From Actinomadura violacea (lineage in GTDB: Bacteria; Actinomycetota; Actinomycetes; Streptosporangiales; Streptosporangiaceae), in the NCBI RefSeq assembly GCF_017573465.1, contig NZ_JAGEPF010000031.1:62001-126000 (forward strand): DNA of 64,000 nucleotides. Direction: 5' to 3'. Shown here piece after piece: positions 40,590-49,643 of this stretch. The position numbers and the translations under genes are program-made. The notes under the pieces were generated by a model. That model saw only the letters and a program-made list of their open reading frames with translations, did no database searches and was not told the origin of the DNA. Within the stretch, counting starts at the first letter, position 1, and each line of letters begins with the position of its first letter.

Positions 40590-41561
40590 GTGACGCTGAC
40601 GCAACTGAGGGCACTGGTCGCGACCGCTGAGCTCGGATCGTTCACGGCCGCGGGCCGCGCGCTCGGATACAGCCAGGCGGCGATGTCCGAACTGGTGCGC
40701 CGTCTCGAAGAGGAGTGCGGCCTGCAGTTGTTCCACCGCGGCGGACGGCGCCTCACCCTCACCGCCGCGGGTGCGCAACTGCTGCCGCACGCGCAGCAGA
40801 CCGTGACGGCCGCCCGCGCCGCCGAGGACACGGTCACGTCCGTCCGCGGCCTGACCGGCGGTGTGGCCTCGTTCGGGTTGTTCCGCAACGCCGACTTCTA
40901 CCTGCTCGCCGAACTCGGCGCGCGGTTCACCGCCGCCCACCCGGACGTGCGGATCCGCCTGGTGGGGCTCAATGCCTCGCTGGTCGCCGAGGCGGTCGCG
41001 GCCGGCGATCTCGAAGCCGGGATCGTGGTCCTGCCGGTGACCGCGGACGGACTGGAGATCACTCCGCTGGCGCGTGACGAGGTCCTTTACGCCTCAGCCG
41101 AGCCCGAGCGGGTCGCCCGCCCGGTCGACATCGGCACCATGGCGGAGCGGCGGCTGGTTTTCTACGACGCGCACGTCGGCTGGGCGGACCCCGACCGGCT
41201 CCAGCTGTCCGAGCGGGCCCAGCTCGCCGGGGTGCGCCTGGAGCCGTTCATCGAGGTCGAACAGGCCCAGGCGGCCCTGCACCTTGTCGCTCGCGGCGTC
41301 GGTGACACCTTCATCTCCCGGGCCGTGGCCGACCGCGTCTCCCGCGCAGAGAACCTGCCGATCCACACCACGACCTTCGATCCGCCCCTGTACAACACCT
41401 TCGCCCTCGTCCGCCGCCGCCATACCCAGCTCTCGCCCGCCACCGAGGAACTGTCCCGGCTCGCCATCGACCTTCTCCTGCGCAACCCCACACTCGACCG
41501 TCGTCCTTCGCGGACGCCGACCCGAGAGTCGCGTTCCGAAGCGGGCCCGGCGGTCAGGTGA
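40590..41561 (+). CDS. LysR-family transcriptional regulator
   Basis: This 323-residue LysR protein starts with the classical winged helix (LTQLRALVATAELGSFTAAG, then SQAAMSELVRRLEEECGLQL). A periplasmic-binding-like effector domain follows, with VTADGLEITPLARDEVLYA and FIEVEQAQAALHLVARGVG. The GTG start at 40590 is supported by position and frame. It is divergent from the HisD-like gene and therefore its probable activator. A hairpin lies just after its stop. The effector is unknown but is probably the substrate of the dehydrogenase. Confidence 0.94.
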   Translation: MTLTQLRALVATAELGSFTAAGRALGYSQAAMSELVRRLEEECGLQLFHRGGRRLTLTAAGAQLLPHAQQTVTAARAAEDTVTSVRGLTGGVASFGLFRNADFYLLAELGARFTAAHPDVRIRLVGLNASLVAEAVAAGDLEAGIVVLPVTADGLEITPLARDEVLYASAEPERVARPVDIGTMAERRLVFYDAHVGWADPDRLQLSERAQLAGVRLEPFIEVEQAQAALHLVARGVGDTFISRAVADRVSRAENLPIHTTTFDPPLYNTFALVRRRHTQLSPATEELSRLAIDLLLRNPTLDRRPSRTPTRESRSEAGPAVR

Positions 41562-41578
41562 GGCTGGGATCTCATCCC

Positions 41579-41599
41579 GCCTTCTCTGATGGAGAAGGC
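41579..41599. terminator. Hairpin between LysR and the convergent FAD oxidase
   Basis: Perfect 8-bp arms (GCCTTCTC and GAGAAGGC) flank a 5-nt loop, placed between two convergent stops. Confidence 0.6.
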
Positions 41600-41645
41600 C
41601 AATGCGATCGATGGGGGCGCGCTTAGGCGTTCGGTTGAGTCGGAC

Positions 41646-42995
41646 CTAACAGGCGAACCAGGGGGGCGACGTAAACGTGCCAGCGGGGTCGTAGCTGCTT
41701 TTGATCCGGGCCAGTCGGGCGCGGGTCGCGGGGGAGTAGGCGGCCTGTGCGCGGGAGGCTTCTTCGTCGAGGCCGAGGTGGTTGACGTCGGGGCCGCCCG
41801 CGGACAGGTGCATCAGCCCGGAGAGGCCCTTGTCGGTCCAGGCCCGCTCCGCCGCGCCGTCGCCGGTGGTCCAGTTGGCGATGACCTCGGTCATGAAGGC
41901 TGCGTGGCGGTAGGAGAAGGGGGTGTCGGGGGCGTCCGGGGCGGCGATGGCGCCGCCGAGGGGGCGGAAGAGGAACTCGCTGAGCGGTGAGGACGCCTCC
42001 TCGATCATCGCGGCGGCGTGGTCGATGGCGGGGCCGTCCAGGCGGGTGAGCCATTCGGAGCGGACGTCCCAGTGCGTTCCGTCCGGGGCGGCGTCGTCGG
42101 TGGAGGTCTGGAAGGCGCAGAAGTCGGTGGGGGCGATGGTGTCCAGGAGGGGACGGCCGATGCGGCGCAAGGCCCGCACGTAGGGGTCGTCGACGCCGTC
42201 GGGGCCGGTGGAGAAGACGGGGACGAGGAAGACGGGACGGCCTTGCACGTCGTCGGGGAGCGCCGGGACGGGGGGCGCGCCGGTGAGCACGGCCGCCCAG
42301 TTGAGGTGCGCGGGAGCCTCCGCGGTCGCCTCCACGACCCGCCACAGGACCTCGTGGGCGTCCTCCAGGCGGTGGACGAGCATGCCGGTGGCCGGGCGGA
42401 CGAGGGGGAACAGCCGCATCCGGAACTCGGTGACGACGCCGAGGCCGGTTCCGGCGCCGCGGAGCGCCCAGTAGAGATCGGGGTCGGCGTGCGGACCGAC
42501 GTCGCGGACGGCGCCGTCGGCGGTGACGACGGTGGCGCCGGTGAGGTTGTCGCCGGCGAGTCCGTGGAGGCGGCCGAGCCAGCCGAGGCCGGTGCCGAGG
42601 GTGAAGCCGGCGACGCCGACCTTCGACACCGATCCGCCCGTGGTGGCCAGACCGTGCTTCTGCAGGGCGGGGTCGACCCGGCCCCAGCGGAGCCCGGCCC
42701 CCAGCCGGGCGATGCGACGCTCCGGGTCGACCGCGATGCCGTTCAGGTCGCGGACATCGATGACGACACCGCCGTCGGCCAGTGAGCGGCCCGCGAAGTT
42801 GTGGCCGCCCGCGCGGACGGTCAGGGGAAGCCCGCGGCCGTGGGCGTGGCCGATGGCGAGCGCGACATCGTCGGCGTCGGCGCAGCGGGCGAGCAGGGCG
42901 GGACGGGCCCGGACGGCCTCGTTCCAGATGCGTCGGTGGCCGGCGTAGTCCGCGTCACCGGGGGCGATGAGCCGGCCCTTGAATCCCTTGATCAC
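41646..42995 (-). CDS. FAD-linked oxidase with BBE domain
   Basis: This 449-residue flavoprotein is of the berberine-bridge / 6-hydroxynicotine oxidase type. The PCMH FAD domain contains TVRAGGHNFAGRSLADGG, whose His is the usual covalent flavin site, then GLATTGGSVSKVGVAGFTLGTG and RGAGTGLGVVTEFRMRL. The C-terminal BBE motif is the NHLGLDEE...YSPATRARLARIKSSYDPAG region. The GTG at 42995 (VIKGFKGRLI) is taken as the start. The frame stays open far upstream but only as an antisense-frame shadow of the regulator gene. It sits 59 bp downstream of the PaaX-type gene, and a copy of the 17-bp site lies in between. Confidence 0.9.
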   Translation of the reverse strand: MIKGFKGRLIAPGDADYAGHRRIWNEAVRARPALLARCADADDVALAIGHAHGRGLPLTVRAGGHNFAGRSLADGGVVIDVRDLNGIAVDPERRIARLGAGLRWGRVDPALQKHGLATTGGSVSKVGVAGFTLGTGLGWLGRLHGLAGDNLTGATVVTADGAVRDVGPHADPDLYWALRGAGTGLGVVTEFRMRLFPLVRPATGMLVHRLEDAHEVLWRVVEATAEAPAHLNWAAVLTGAPPVPALPDDVQGRPVFLVPVFSTGPDGVDDPYVRALRRIGRPLLDTIAPTDFCAFQTSTDDAAPDGTHWDVRSEWLTRLDGPAIDHAAAMIEEASSPLSEFLFRPLGGAIAAPDAPDTPFSYRHAAFMTEVIANWTTGDGAAERAWTDKGLSGLMHLSAGGPDVNHLGLDEEASRAQAAYSPATRARLARIKSSYDPAGTFTSPPWFAC

Positions 42996-43037
42996 GCAGG
43001 CACCGTAGGTCGGCGGGCGCGCGGGCCGGCAGCCGCA

Positions 43038-43054
43038 CGGTCCGCTGGACGGAC
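43038..43054. promoter_or_regulatory. 17-bp site, copy 1 (PaaX-type operator candidate)
   Basis: On the minus strand this reads GTCCGTCCAGCGGACCG, identical over all 17 bp to 44005-44021. It lies in the 59-bp gap between the regulator stop and the FAD oxidase start. Confidence 0.72.
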
Positions 43055-43966
43055 TCAGCCGCCCGCGCAGACCTTGCGGACGTACTCGACCGCCCCCGGC
43101 TCGAGCCGGTCGCGCAGGTCGGTGAACAGTTCGGCGGCACGGTGCCCGGCCCAGTCGGCGGGGAGCAGGTCCCTGGGGAGTCCTGGGTCGAGGTAGGGGA
43201 ACTTGCGCCAGTGGTACAGGACCAGGGTGTAGTCGTTGAACGCCTGCGCCCCGGACGGATGCCGGACGTCCTGCCAGCGCCGCGTGACGGGCCCGCACCA
43301 GTCGACGAACTCGGCGTACAGCCCGGTCAGCTCGGCCAGGTCCCAGGCCTTGCCGACCAGCGACGACAGTTCGGCGAACCCGGCGTACTGCGCGTCGAAC
43401 ATCAGCACGAAGCGCTCGAACCCGAGGCGCTCGACGGTCTTCTCCAGTTCGCCCCGCATCCGGCGCGGCGCCATCCAGAGGCCGTTGCCGAGGTTGCCGA
43501 ACCCGAGCCAGGACAGCTGGGAGCGCAGGACGTGCCGCTTGGAGCGCTCGTCCTCGGGGACCGACAGGGAGACCAGCACCCAGCCGTCGCCGAGGTAGGC
43601 GGGGTGGCGGGGTGCGAAGATCCGCTGGTCGGTCTCCTCCAGCGCGGCGAGCGCCTGCTCGGTCAGCCGGAGCCCGCGCGCGCCCGGCCGGTTCTCCGCC
43701 TCGAGCAGGCCCTTGCGGCGCATCCGCAGCAGCGCCGACCGGGTCGCCGTCTCGTCCACCCCCAGCTCGTTCATCAACTGGACGATCTTCGCGATGGCGA
43801 ACCATCCGCCGAGCGGACGCATGTACGCGCCGCAGACGTCCATGATGAGCATCTTGGGGCGGCCCGTCCCGGGATCGCCGGCGTCGGCGCTGCGCGGGCT
43901 CCTCGCCATGGACGGCGTCGCGCCCGCCCAGCCGCCGTCGATGAGGTCGTTCTCGGGTCCTCGCAT
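43055..43966 (-). CDS. PaaX-family transcriptional regulator
   Basis: This 303-residue regulator has a PaaX-like winged helix (KMLIMDVCGAYMRPLGGWFA, IVQLMNELGVDETATRSALLR and MRRKGLLEAE). A ferredoxin-like middle domain and a C-terminal PaaX domain (FAELSSLVGKAWDLAELTGL, then YTLVLYHWRKFPYLDPGLP) follow. PaaX represses phenylacetate genes and is relieved by an acyl-CoA ester. Here an acyl-CoA dehydrogenase sits in the divergent operon, so a CoA-thioester effector is plausible. ATG 43966 follows TTGGGGG. The gene lies between two identical candidate operators. Confidence 0.92.
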   Translation of the reverse strand: MRGPENDLIDGGWAGATPSMARSPRSADAGDPGTGRPKMLIMDVCGAYMRPLGGWFAIAKIVQLMNELGVDETATRSALLRMRRKGLLEAENRPGARGLRLTEQALAALEETDQRIFAPRHPAYLGDGWVLVSLSVPEDERSKRHVLRSQLSWLGFGNLGNGLWMAPRRMRGELEKTVERLGFERFVLMFDAQYAGFAELSSLVGKAWDLAELTGLYAEFVDWCGPVTRRWQDVRHPSGAQAFNDYTLVLYHWRKFPYLDPGLPRDLLPADWAGHRAAELFTDLRDRLEPGAVEYVRKVCAGG

Positions 43967-44004
43967 GCCCCCAAGTGTGCACGTCGCGGGGCGCGGCGGG
44001 GACG

Positions 44005-44021
44005 GTCCGTCCAGCGGACCG
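44005..44021. promoter_or_regulatory. 17-bp site, copy 2 (PaaX-type operator candidate)
   Basis: GTCCGTCCAGCGGACCG, with internal arms GGTCCG and CGGACC at 44004-44020. It is 39 bp upstream of the regulator gene and 97 bp upstream of the ABC operon, so it could control both. Confidence 0.72.
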
Positions 44022-44117
44022 GCGTCCTCTGAGGTCAGGCCCGGCAGGGCGTACAACCGTGGTTCAAGTCGTCACCGCTGTGACGACCGTCATGCGGAGG
44101 ACTGCCGGAGGTGGCAT

Positions 44118-45164
44118 ATGACCGTGCGTGCGCGCCGCACCGCGGCCGGATTGGTGGCGGCCGGGCTTCTGCTCGGCTCGGCGGCCTGCGGCGGCGGTGG
44201 TGGCAAGAGCAAGGCCGCCGCGTCGGGAGGCGATGACGGGACGGGCTGCAACGCGGCCAAGGGCAAGACCATCGGGTTCAGCGAGCCGTTGCCCGACCCG
44301 AACTTCAAGGCGATCGAGGAGATCCTGGCCAAGGCCCTGGCCAAGTACGGGGCCAAGCTCAAGGCCGTCAACGCGAACCTGAACCCGGGCAAGCAGATCT
44401 CCGACCTGAACACGCTGATGCAGCAGCAGGTGGACGCGCTGATCGCCAACCCCGTCGACCCGAACGCCACGCAGGGCGCGTTCGCGCAGGCGCGGGCCAA
44501 GAAGATCCCCGTCATCGTGCTGGACACCAAGGTCGGCGGCCCGTACTTCACCTCCGTCCACGACGACGTGGACTTCGCCGGCGTGGACGGCGCGAGGACG
44601 CTGAAGTCGCTCGTCGGCGGCGGCAAGGTCGCCGCGATGTTCGGCCCGGCCTACGCCGAGCTGCTGAACTGGGAGAAGGCCGGGTTCGAGGCCGGCGCGA
44701 AGCAGGCCGGGCTGACCGTGGTGGACCGCCAGGTCAACCAGAAGATCACGCCCGAGGACGCCAAGGCGATCGCCGAGTCGTGGCGGCAGAAGTACGGCAA
44801 GGACCTCAAGGGCATCTGGACGTTCAACGACGTCTCGGCGATCGGCGCGGCGTCCGCGCTGGGCGGCGGGTTCGACCCGGCGATCGTGTCCATCAACGGG
44901 CAGCCGGACGCGGTGCCGCTGGTCGAGGCGGGCAAGATCACCGCGACCTACGGCGTCCCCTACGACAAGACCGGCCAGGCGCTGGCGTACGCGGCGCTGC
45001 GCGCGGTGTGCGGCGCGACGGTCCCGAAGGAGATCTGGATTCCGACGGTGAAGCTCGACAGGAAGAGCATCGACAAGTGGCAGCCGATCGCGCAGCGGGT
45101 GGACAACCCGTTCTCGCTAGCCTTCGAGCAGCGCGACGGCAAGACCTACGTCAAGCCGAGCTGA
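44118..45164 (+). CDS. Ribose-type ABC transporter substrate-binding lipoprotein
   Basis: This 348-residue secreted protein carries a lipoprotein signal: RRTAAGLVAAGLLLGSAACG, with the lipid-modified Cys near residue 24. The periplasmic-binding fold type I domain follows (TIGFSEPLPDPNFKAIEEIL, LMQQQVDALIANPVDPNA, IWTFNDVSAIGAASALGG). ATG 44118 has GGAGGTGG just upstream. It is the first gene of a four-gene operon with ATPase, permease and acyl-CoA dehydrogenase. The ligand could be a sugar, nucleoside, autoinducer or aromatic. The catabolic neighbours favour a non-sugar carbon source, by inference. Confidence 0.93.
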   Translation: MTVRARRTAAGLVAAGLLLGSAACGGGGGKSKAAASGGDDGTGCNAAKGKTIGFSEPLPDPNFKAIEEILAKALAKYGAKLKAVNANLNPGKQISDLNTLMQQQVDALIANPVDPNATQGAFAQARAKKIPVIVLDTKVGGPYFTSVHDDVDFAGVDGARTLKSLVGGGKVAAMFGPAYAELLNWEKAGFEAGAKQAGLTVVDRQVNQKITPEDAKAIAESWRQKYGKDLKGIWTFNDVSAIGAASALGGGFDPAIVSINGQPDAVPLVEAGKITATYGVPYDKTGQALAYAALRAVCGATVPKEIWIPTVKLDRKSIDKWQPIAQRVDNPFSLAFEQRDGKTYVKPS

Positions 45165-45165
45165 C

Positions 45166-46668
45166 GTGGCGGAGGCGAACACGGCGCCGCTGCTGAAGGC
45201 GTCCGGGGTGGCCAAGCGGTTCGGTCCCGTCGCCGCGCTTCGGCGGGCCGACCTGGTCGTGCACCGCGGCGAGGTCGTGTGCCTGGCCGGCGAGAACGGG
45301 TCGGGCAAGTCGACGCTGGCGCGGATCGTGGCGGGCGCGATGCCGCCGGACGAGGGCGCCGTCGAGCTGGACGGCCGCCCCGCGGCGTTCGGCGGCCCGA
45401 AGGACGCGCTCGCCGCGGGGGTCTGCCTGGTCTCCCAGGAACCGACCCTGGTGCCCGGGCTGTCGGTCGCGGAGAACGTGCTGCTGCCCCGGCTCAACCG
45501 GGCCGCCCGGACCGTCCGGCGCACGGCGCTGGCCGCGCAGGCCGCCCCCTTCCTGGAACGCGCGGGCCTGCGCGTCGACCCGCTGCGGACGGCGGGGGCG
45601 CTGCCGCCGGGGGAGCGGGAGCTGGTCGAGGTCGCCAAGGCCCTGGCCGCCGAGCCCCGGCTGCTGATCCTGGACGAGGTGACCACCCGGCTGCCCGACC
45701 CGGAGCGGTTGTTCGCCGTGGTCGACGGGCTCGCCGCGCAGGGCTGCGGCGTCATCGTGATCACCCACCGGCTGCGCGAGATCCGGCGGTCCTGCGACCG
45801 CGCGACGGTGCTGCGCGACGGGAGCACCGTCGCCGAGCTCGGCCGCGACGAGCTGACCGACGAGCGGCTGTCGTCGGCGATGGTCGGCCGCGACCTCGGC
45901 GAGTACTTCCACAAGCGGCCGGTGGCCGCGGGGGAGGTGCGGCTGCGGGTCGACCGGCTGGTCACCGACCGGTCGCCCCATCCGCTCTCGTTCGACGTGC
46001 GGGCCGGGGAGATCGTCGGCGTGGCTGGCCTGGTCGGCGCGGGCCGCAGCGAGCTGCTGGAGACGGTCGCCGGTGCGCGGCGCGCGCGCGGCGGCGGCTT
46101 CGCAGTCGACGGCGAGCGGCTGAACGGCGCCACGCCGCGCACCGCCCGCCGCGCCGGCGTCGCGCTCGTCCCCGAGGACCGCTTCGGGCAGGCCCTCGCG
46201 GGAGACCACTCGATCCGCGACAACCTCGCGGTGCCCTGGCTGCGCGCGCTCCGGCGGACGGACCGGGCCCGCGACCACGACCGGGCGGTCCGTGCCGTCG
46301 CCGGCTACCGGGTGCGCTGCCACGGCGTGCACGTCCCGGTGGGGACGCTGTCGGGCGGGAACGCGCAGAAGCTGGTGCTGGCGCGCGCCATCGGCCATGC
46401 GCCGAAGGTGCTGCTGCTGGACGAGCCCACCCGCGGCGTGGACATCGGCGCCCGCGCGGACATCTACGAGCTGATCGGCGGGCTGGCCGAGGGCGGCGCG
46501 GCCGTCGTCCTCGCCTCGTCCGACCTGCTCGAACTCCTCGGCCTCGCCGACCGGATCATCGTGCTCGCCGAGGGCCGCCAGGCCGGCGAGCTGAGCCGGG
46601 ACGAGGCGAGCGAGGAGGCCATCGCGCTGCTGGCGCTCGGCGGAGGGAGAACCGATGACGCTGCCTGA
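45166..46668 (+). CDS. Ribose-type ABC transporter ATPase (two-domain)
   Basis: This 500-residue duplicated ATPase is of the RbsA/MglA type. Domain 1 has Walker A GENGSGKST, an LPPGERELVEVAKAL signature and LLILDEVTTRL as Walker B. Domain 2 has the usual degenerate P-loop VGAGRSELLETV, a good signature LSGGNAQKLVLARAIG and LLLDEPTRGVDIGAR. The start is GTG 45166, 1 bp after the preceding stop. It overlaps the permease by 14 bp. It energises import through the following permease. Confidence 0.95.
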   Translation: MAEANTAPLLKASGVAKRFGPVAALRRADLVVHRGEVVCLAGENGSGKSTLARIVAGAMPPDEGAVELDGRPAAFGGPKDALAAGVCLVSQEPTLVPGLSVAENVLLPRLNRAARTVRRTALAAQAAPFLERAGLRVDPLRTAGALPPGERELVEVAKALAAEPRLLILDEVTTRLPDPERLFAVVDGLAAQGCGVIVITHRLREIRRSCDRATVLRDGSTVAELGRDELTDERLSSAMVGRDLGEYFHKRPVAAGEVRLRVDRLVTDRSPHPLSFDVRAGEIVGVAGLVGAGRSELLETVAGARRARGGGFAVDGERLNGATPRTARRAGVALVPEDRFGQALAGDHSIRDNLAVPWLRALRRTDRARDHDRAVRAVAGYRVRCHGVHVPVGTLSGGNAQKLVLARAIGHAPKVLLLDEPTRGVDIGARADIYELIGGLAEGGAAVVLASSDLLELLGLADRIIVLAEGRQAGELSRDEASEEAIALLALGGGRTDDAA

Positions 46669-47662
46669 CGAGAGGCTCACGGCGGCCGCCCCGCGCGGCG
46701 CGGCGGCCGGCCGGGCGCGCGACGCGGTGCAGGCGACGTCGCAGTACCTGGGCGTGCTCGCCGTGCTGGTGCTGGCGATCGTGGTGCTGTCGGTGACGCA
46801 GCCGCAGTTCCTCACGGTCGACAACTTCATGAACATCGCAGAGACGAACGTGGTGCTGCTGCTGGTCGCCACCGGAATGACGTTCGTGCTGCTGACCGGC
46901 GGGATCGACCTGTCGGTCGGCGGCATGATGGGCTTCTCGGCGATCGTGTGCTGGAAGCTGCTGGACGTGCTGCCGGCCCCCGCGGCGCTGCTCGCCGCCG
47001 TCGCCGCGTCCCTGGCCGCCGGGCTGCTCACCAACGGCCTGCTGATCGGCCGGGCGGGGATGTCGTTCCTGGTCGTCACGATCGGCACCGGGACGTTCCT
47101 GCACGGCCTCGCGCAGATCTGGTCCGGCGGCCAGTCGCAGACGATCTTCAAGCACGCGTTCCTGGTGAAGCTCGGCGCGCAGCGCGCCGGCGGGGTCCCG
47201 ATCACCGTGATGATCGCGGTCGCGGTCTTCGCGCTGGCGGTCCTCGTGCTGCGCTACACCGGGTTCGGGCGGATGGTGTACGCGGTCGGCGGCAACCCCG
47301 AGGCCGCGCGGCTGGCGGGGATCAGCGTCGCGGGCGTCCGCGTCGCCGTCTACACGCTGTGCGCCGCGCTCGCCGGGCTCGCCGGCGTCGTCGGCGCGGC
47401 GCGGCTCACCTCCACCTCGCCGGACGCGGGCATCGGCATGGAGCTGACGGCGGGCGCCGCGGTGCTGCTCGGCGGGACGTCCTTCATGGGCGGCAGGGGC
47501 TCGCTGCTCGGCACGCTGCTCGGCGTGCTGTTCCTGGGCGTGCTGCAGAACGGCGTCACCCTCGCCGGGGTGAGCCCCTTCTGGAGCAACGTCGTGAGCG
47601 GCGTCGTCCTCGTCGTCGCGATCGGCATCGACCGGCTGCGCAGCGGAAAGGCGATGCCATGA
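46655..47662 (+). CDS. Ribose-type ABC transporter permease
   Basis: This 335-residue RbsC-like permease has eight to ten helices, starting YLGVLAVLVLAIVVLSVTQP. It has the family blocks LLTGGIDLSVGGMMGFSAIV and YAVGGNPEAARLAGISVAGV, and ends GVSPFWSNVVSGVVLVVAIG. ATG 46655 lies inside the ATPase end, and its own stop overlaps the acyl-CoA dehydrogenase start (ATGA). This is one polycistronic unit with tight coupling. Confidence 0.95.
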   Translation: MTLPDERLTAAAPRGAAAGRARDAVQATSQYLGVLAVLVLAIVVLSVTQPQFLTVDNFMNIAETNVVLLLVATGMTFVLLTGGIDLSVGGMMGFSAIVCWKLLDVLPAPAALLAAVAASLAAGLLTNGLLIGRAGMSFLVVTIGTGTFLHGLAQIWSGGQSQTIFKHAFLVKLGAQRAGGVPITVMIAVAVFALAVLVLRYTGFGRMVYAVGGNPEAARLAGISVAGVRVAVYTLCAALAGLAGVVGAARLTSTSPDAGIGMELTAGAAVLLGGTSFMGGRGSLLGTLLGVLFLGVLQNGVTLAGVSPFWSNVVSGVVLVVAIGIDRLRSGKAMP

Positions 47663-48852
47663 GGTGGACGACTCCCGAACGGGAGGCGCTCCGGGAGGCG
47701 GTGGCCGGGTTCGCCCGCGACCGTGTCGCGCCCGCGCTCCCGCCCGATGACGAGGAGCTGCCGCCGGCGGCCGGCCGCGACCTGCTGAAGGCCGCCGCGG
47801 AGCTCGGCCTGCCCGGCCTGCTCATCCCCGAGGAGTACGGCGGCGGGGGCGGGACGCAGCTCGACAACGTCACGATCGCCGAGGAGCTCGGCGCCGTGGA
47901 CGCGGGCTTCGCCGCCGGGCTCAACCTCACCATGACCGTCCCCGGCCTGATCCTGGCCGCCGGCACGCCCGAGCAGCGGGAACGCTGGCTGCCGGGGATC
48001 GCGGCCGGGCAGACCGTGCTCGCCGGGGCGATGAACGAGCCGTCCGTCGCCGGTTCGGAACTCTTCGACCCCGGCCCGGGCCCGGACTCCGGCTACCGGA
48101 CGCGCGCCGTGCGGGACGGCGACGACTACGTCATCAATGGCGCGAAGGCCCAGTGGGTGACCAACGCGGGCGTCGCCGACGCCTACGTCGTCTTCGCCCG
48201 GACGGCGGCGGACCGCCCCGGCATCGCGTCCACGAGCGCCTTCTGGGTGCCCGCGGACACGCCGGGCCTGACATGCGGGCCGCGCTCGCGGCTGCTGGGC
48301 CTGCGCACCGGCTTCCATGCGGAGGTCTTTTTCGACGACGTCCGCGTCCCTGCCGCATCGCGCATCGGCCCCGAGGGGCAGGCGATGCGACTGCTGATGA
48401 CCACGACACCCGGCATGGCGGTCGGCCTCGCGGCGATCTTCGTCGGGGTGGCCCGCGCGGCCGAGGATCTCGCCCGTTCCCACACCGCCGAACGCCGGAG
48501 CTGGGGCCGGCCGCTCCGCGACCACCAGGCCGTCGCGCTCGACCTGGCCGAGATGACCGTCACCGTGCGGACGGCCCGGCTGCTCGTCCGGTCGGCCGCG
48601 GCCGCGCTGGACGACGGCGCCGGCGCCGCCGATCTTGCGGTGCTCGTCCCGGCGGCGAAGGCCCGCGCCGTGGACGCGGCGATCGACTGCGCGCAGCGCG
48701 CCGTCCGCCTGCACGGCGCAACCGGCGTCACCACCGGCGCGGGACCGGAGAAGCTGCTCCGCGACGCCTGGACCGGCTACTCCTGCGACTTCACCAGGGA
48801 GATGCTGTACCTCGGCATCGCCCGGGCGCTTCCCGCGCAGCCCGCCCGCTGA
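47659..48852 (+). CDS. Acyl-CoA dehydrogenase family protein
   Basis: This 397-residue flavoprotein is of the acyl-CoA dehydrogenase fold. It shows the N-terminal helical domain, IPEEYGGGGG, AGAMNEPSVAGSELF, YVINGAKAQWVTNAGVADAY, RSWGRPLRDHQAVALDLAEM and RLHGATGVTTGAGPEKLLRD. It probably forms a double bond alpha-beta to a CoA thioester, or acts as a related flavin monooxygenase. Being the last gene of the import operon it points to CoA-activated use of the transported compound. A good terminator follows the stop. Confidence 0.93.
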   Translation: MRWTTPEREALREAVAGFARDRVAPALPPDDEELPPAAGRDLLKAAAELGLPGLLIPEEYGGGGGTQLDNVTIAEELGAVDAGFAAGLNLTMTVPGLILAAGTPEQRERWLPGIAAGQTVLAGAMNEPSVAGSELFDPGPGPDSGYRTRAVRDGDDYVINGAKAQWVTNAGVADAYVVFARTAADRPGIASTSAFWVPADTPGLTCGPRSRLLGLRTGFHAEVFFDDVRVPAASRIGPEGQAMRLLMTTTPGMAVGLAAIFVGVARAAEDLARSHTAERRSWGRPLRDHQAVALDLAEMTVTVRTARLLVRSAAAALDDGAGAADLAVLVPAAKARAVDAAIDCAQRAVRLHGATGVTTGAGPEKLLRDAWTGYSCDFTREMLYLGIARALPAQPAR

Positions 48853-48868
48853 GGCGGGCCGGACAAGC

Positions 48869-48905
48869 CTGAAGGCCGCGCGGTTCCCCCCTGCGCGGCC
48901 TTCAG
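48869..48905. terminator. Terminator after the ABC/acyl-CoA dehydrogenase operon
   Basis: Perfect 13-bp arms (CTGAAGGCCGCGC and its complement) enclose an 11-nt loop, followed by TACTTT. It also serves the convergent flavin reductase gene. Confidence 0.85.
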
Positions 48906-48919
48906 TACTTTGCCGGTTC

Positions 48920-49525
48920 TCATGGCGCCGTGGGGTTCAGCTTGGCCTCGAGCACGCTGAAGAACGGGGACTCGGCGTCCAGGCCGCGCGGCGAGCCCGC
49001 CGCGCCCGAGCCTGTCGCGCGCGCGGCGGCCTCCGGCCGGGCCAGGGCGCTGAAGGCGCCGCGGAAGAAGACGAGCGGGTGGCCGTCCGGTTCCGCGCCG
49101 AGCGCGGTGACGCGGGCCAGGACGAGTTCGTGGTCGCCGGCCTCCTGCATCGAGTGCGGGACGGCGTCGAGCCAGGCGAGCGCCCCGTCCAGGACCGGGT
49201 GCCCGCCGGGCGAGAGCGACCAGGGGACGGTCCCGAACCGGTCCGCGCCCTTGCCGGCGAAGGTGCGGCAGGCGTCCTGCTGCGCGGCGCCGAGCATCGT
49301 GATCGCGAAGCCGTCCGCGCGGCGCAGCCGCGGCCAGGTCGAGGACGTCGCCGCCGCGCAGAACGCGACCAGCGGTGGGTCGAGGGAGACCGAGGTGAAG
49401 GAGTTCACCGCCAGCCCCTCCGGCCGCCCGTCCACCATCGCGGCCACCACGACGACCCCGGTCGGGTAGTGGCCGAGGGTCCTGCGGAACAGCGCCGCAT
49501 CCAGTTGTTCAGTCACGATCGTCAT
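48920..49525 (-). CDS. Flavin reductase (two-component monooxygenase partner)
   Basis: This 201-residue protein has the flavin-reductase-like fold. The family blocks are FRRTLGHYPTGVVVVAAMVD, LAVNSFTSVSLDPPLVAFCA and DHELVLARVTALG. Such enzymes supply reduced FMN to luciferase-like or other two-component monooxygenases. It is divergent from the large operon encoding three luciferase-like enzymes, which makes it their likely electron donor. ATG 49525 is chosen; the frame continues to 49570 without support. The ribosome site is weak. Confidence 0.92.
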   Translation of the reverse strand: MTIVTEQLDAALFRRTLGHYPTGVVVVAAMVDGRPEGLAVNSFTSVSLDPPLVAFCAAATSSTWPRLRRADGFAITMLGAAQQDACRTFAGKGADRFGTVPWSLSPGGHPVLDGALAWLDAVPHSMQEAGDHELVLARVTALGAEPDGHPLVFFRGAFSALARPEAAARATGSGAAGSPRGLDAESPFFSVLEAKLNPTAP

Positions 49526-49559
49526 AAAACCGGACAGTCTCCCGGTAGTGAACCGCCTG

Positions 49560-49576
49560 GTATCGCTCACCGGACC
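49560..49576. promoter_or_regulatory. IclR-operator candidate before the large operon
   Basis: GTATCGCTCACCGGACC matches 13 of 17 positions of the site at 59100-59116 and shares its CGCTCACC core. It lies 35 bp upstream of the flavin reductase start and 68 bp before the first hydrolase gene. Confidence 0.5.
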
Positions 49577-49643
49577 GGGGGTTCCTTGCGACGCTCAGAT
49601 TCGTTATCTTCCTTACGACCGTCACACAAACGAAGGAGTGCGA

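Noticed and set aside
42996..43982. FAD oxidase as a fusion with a large N-terminal domain
   Set aside because: The extra codons are a shifted frame of the PaaX-type gene; the true start is GTG 42995 by domain limits.
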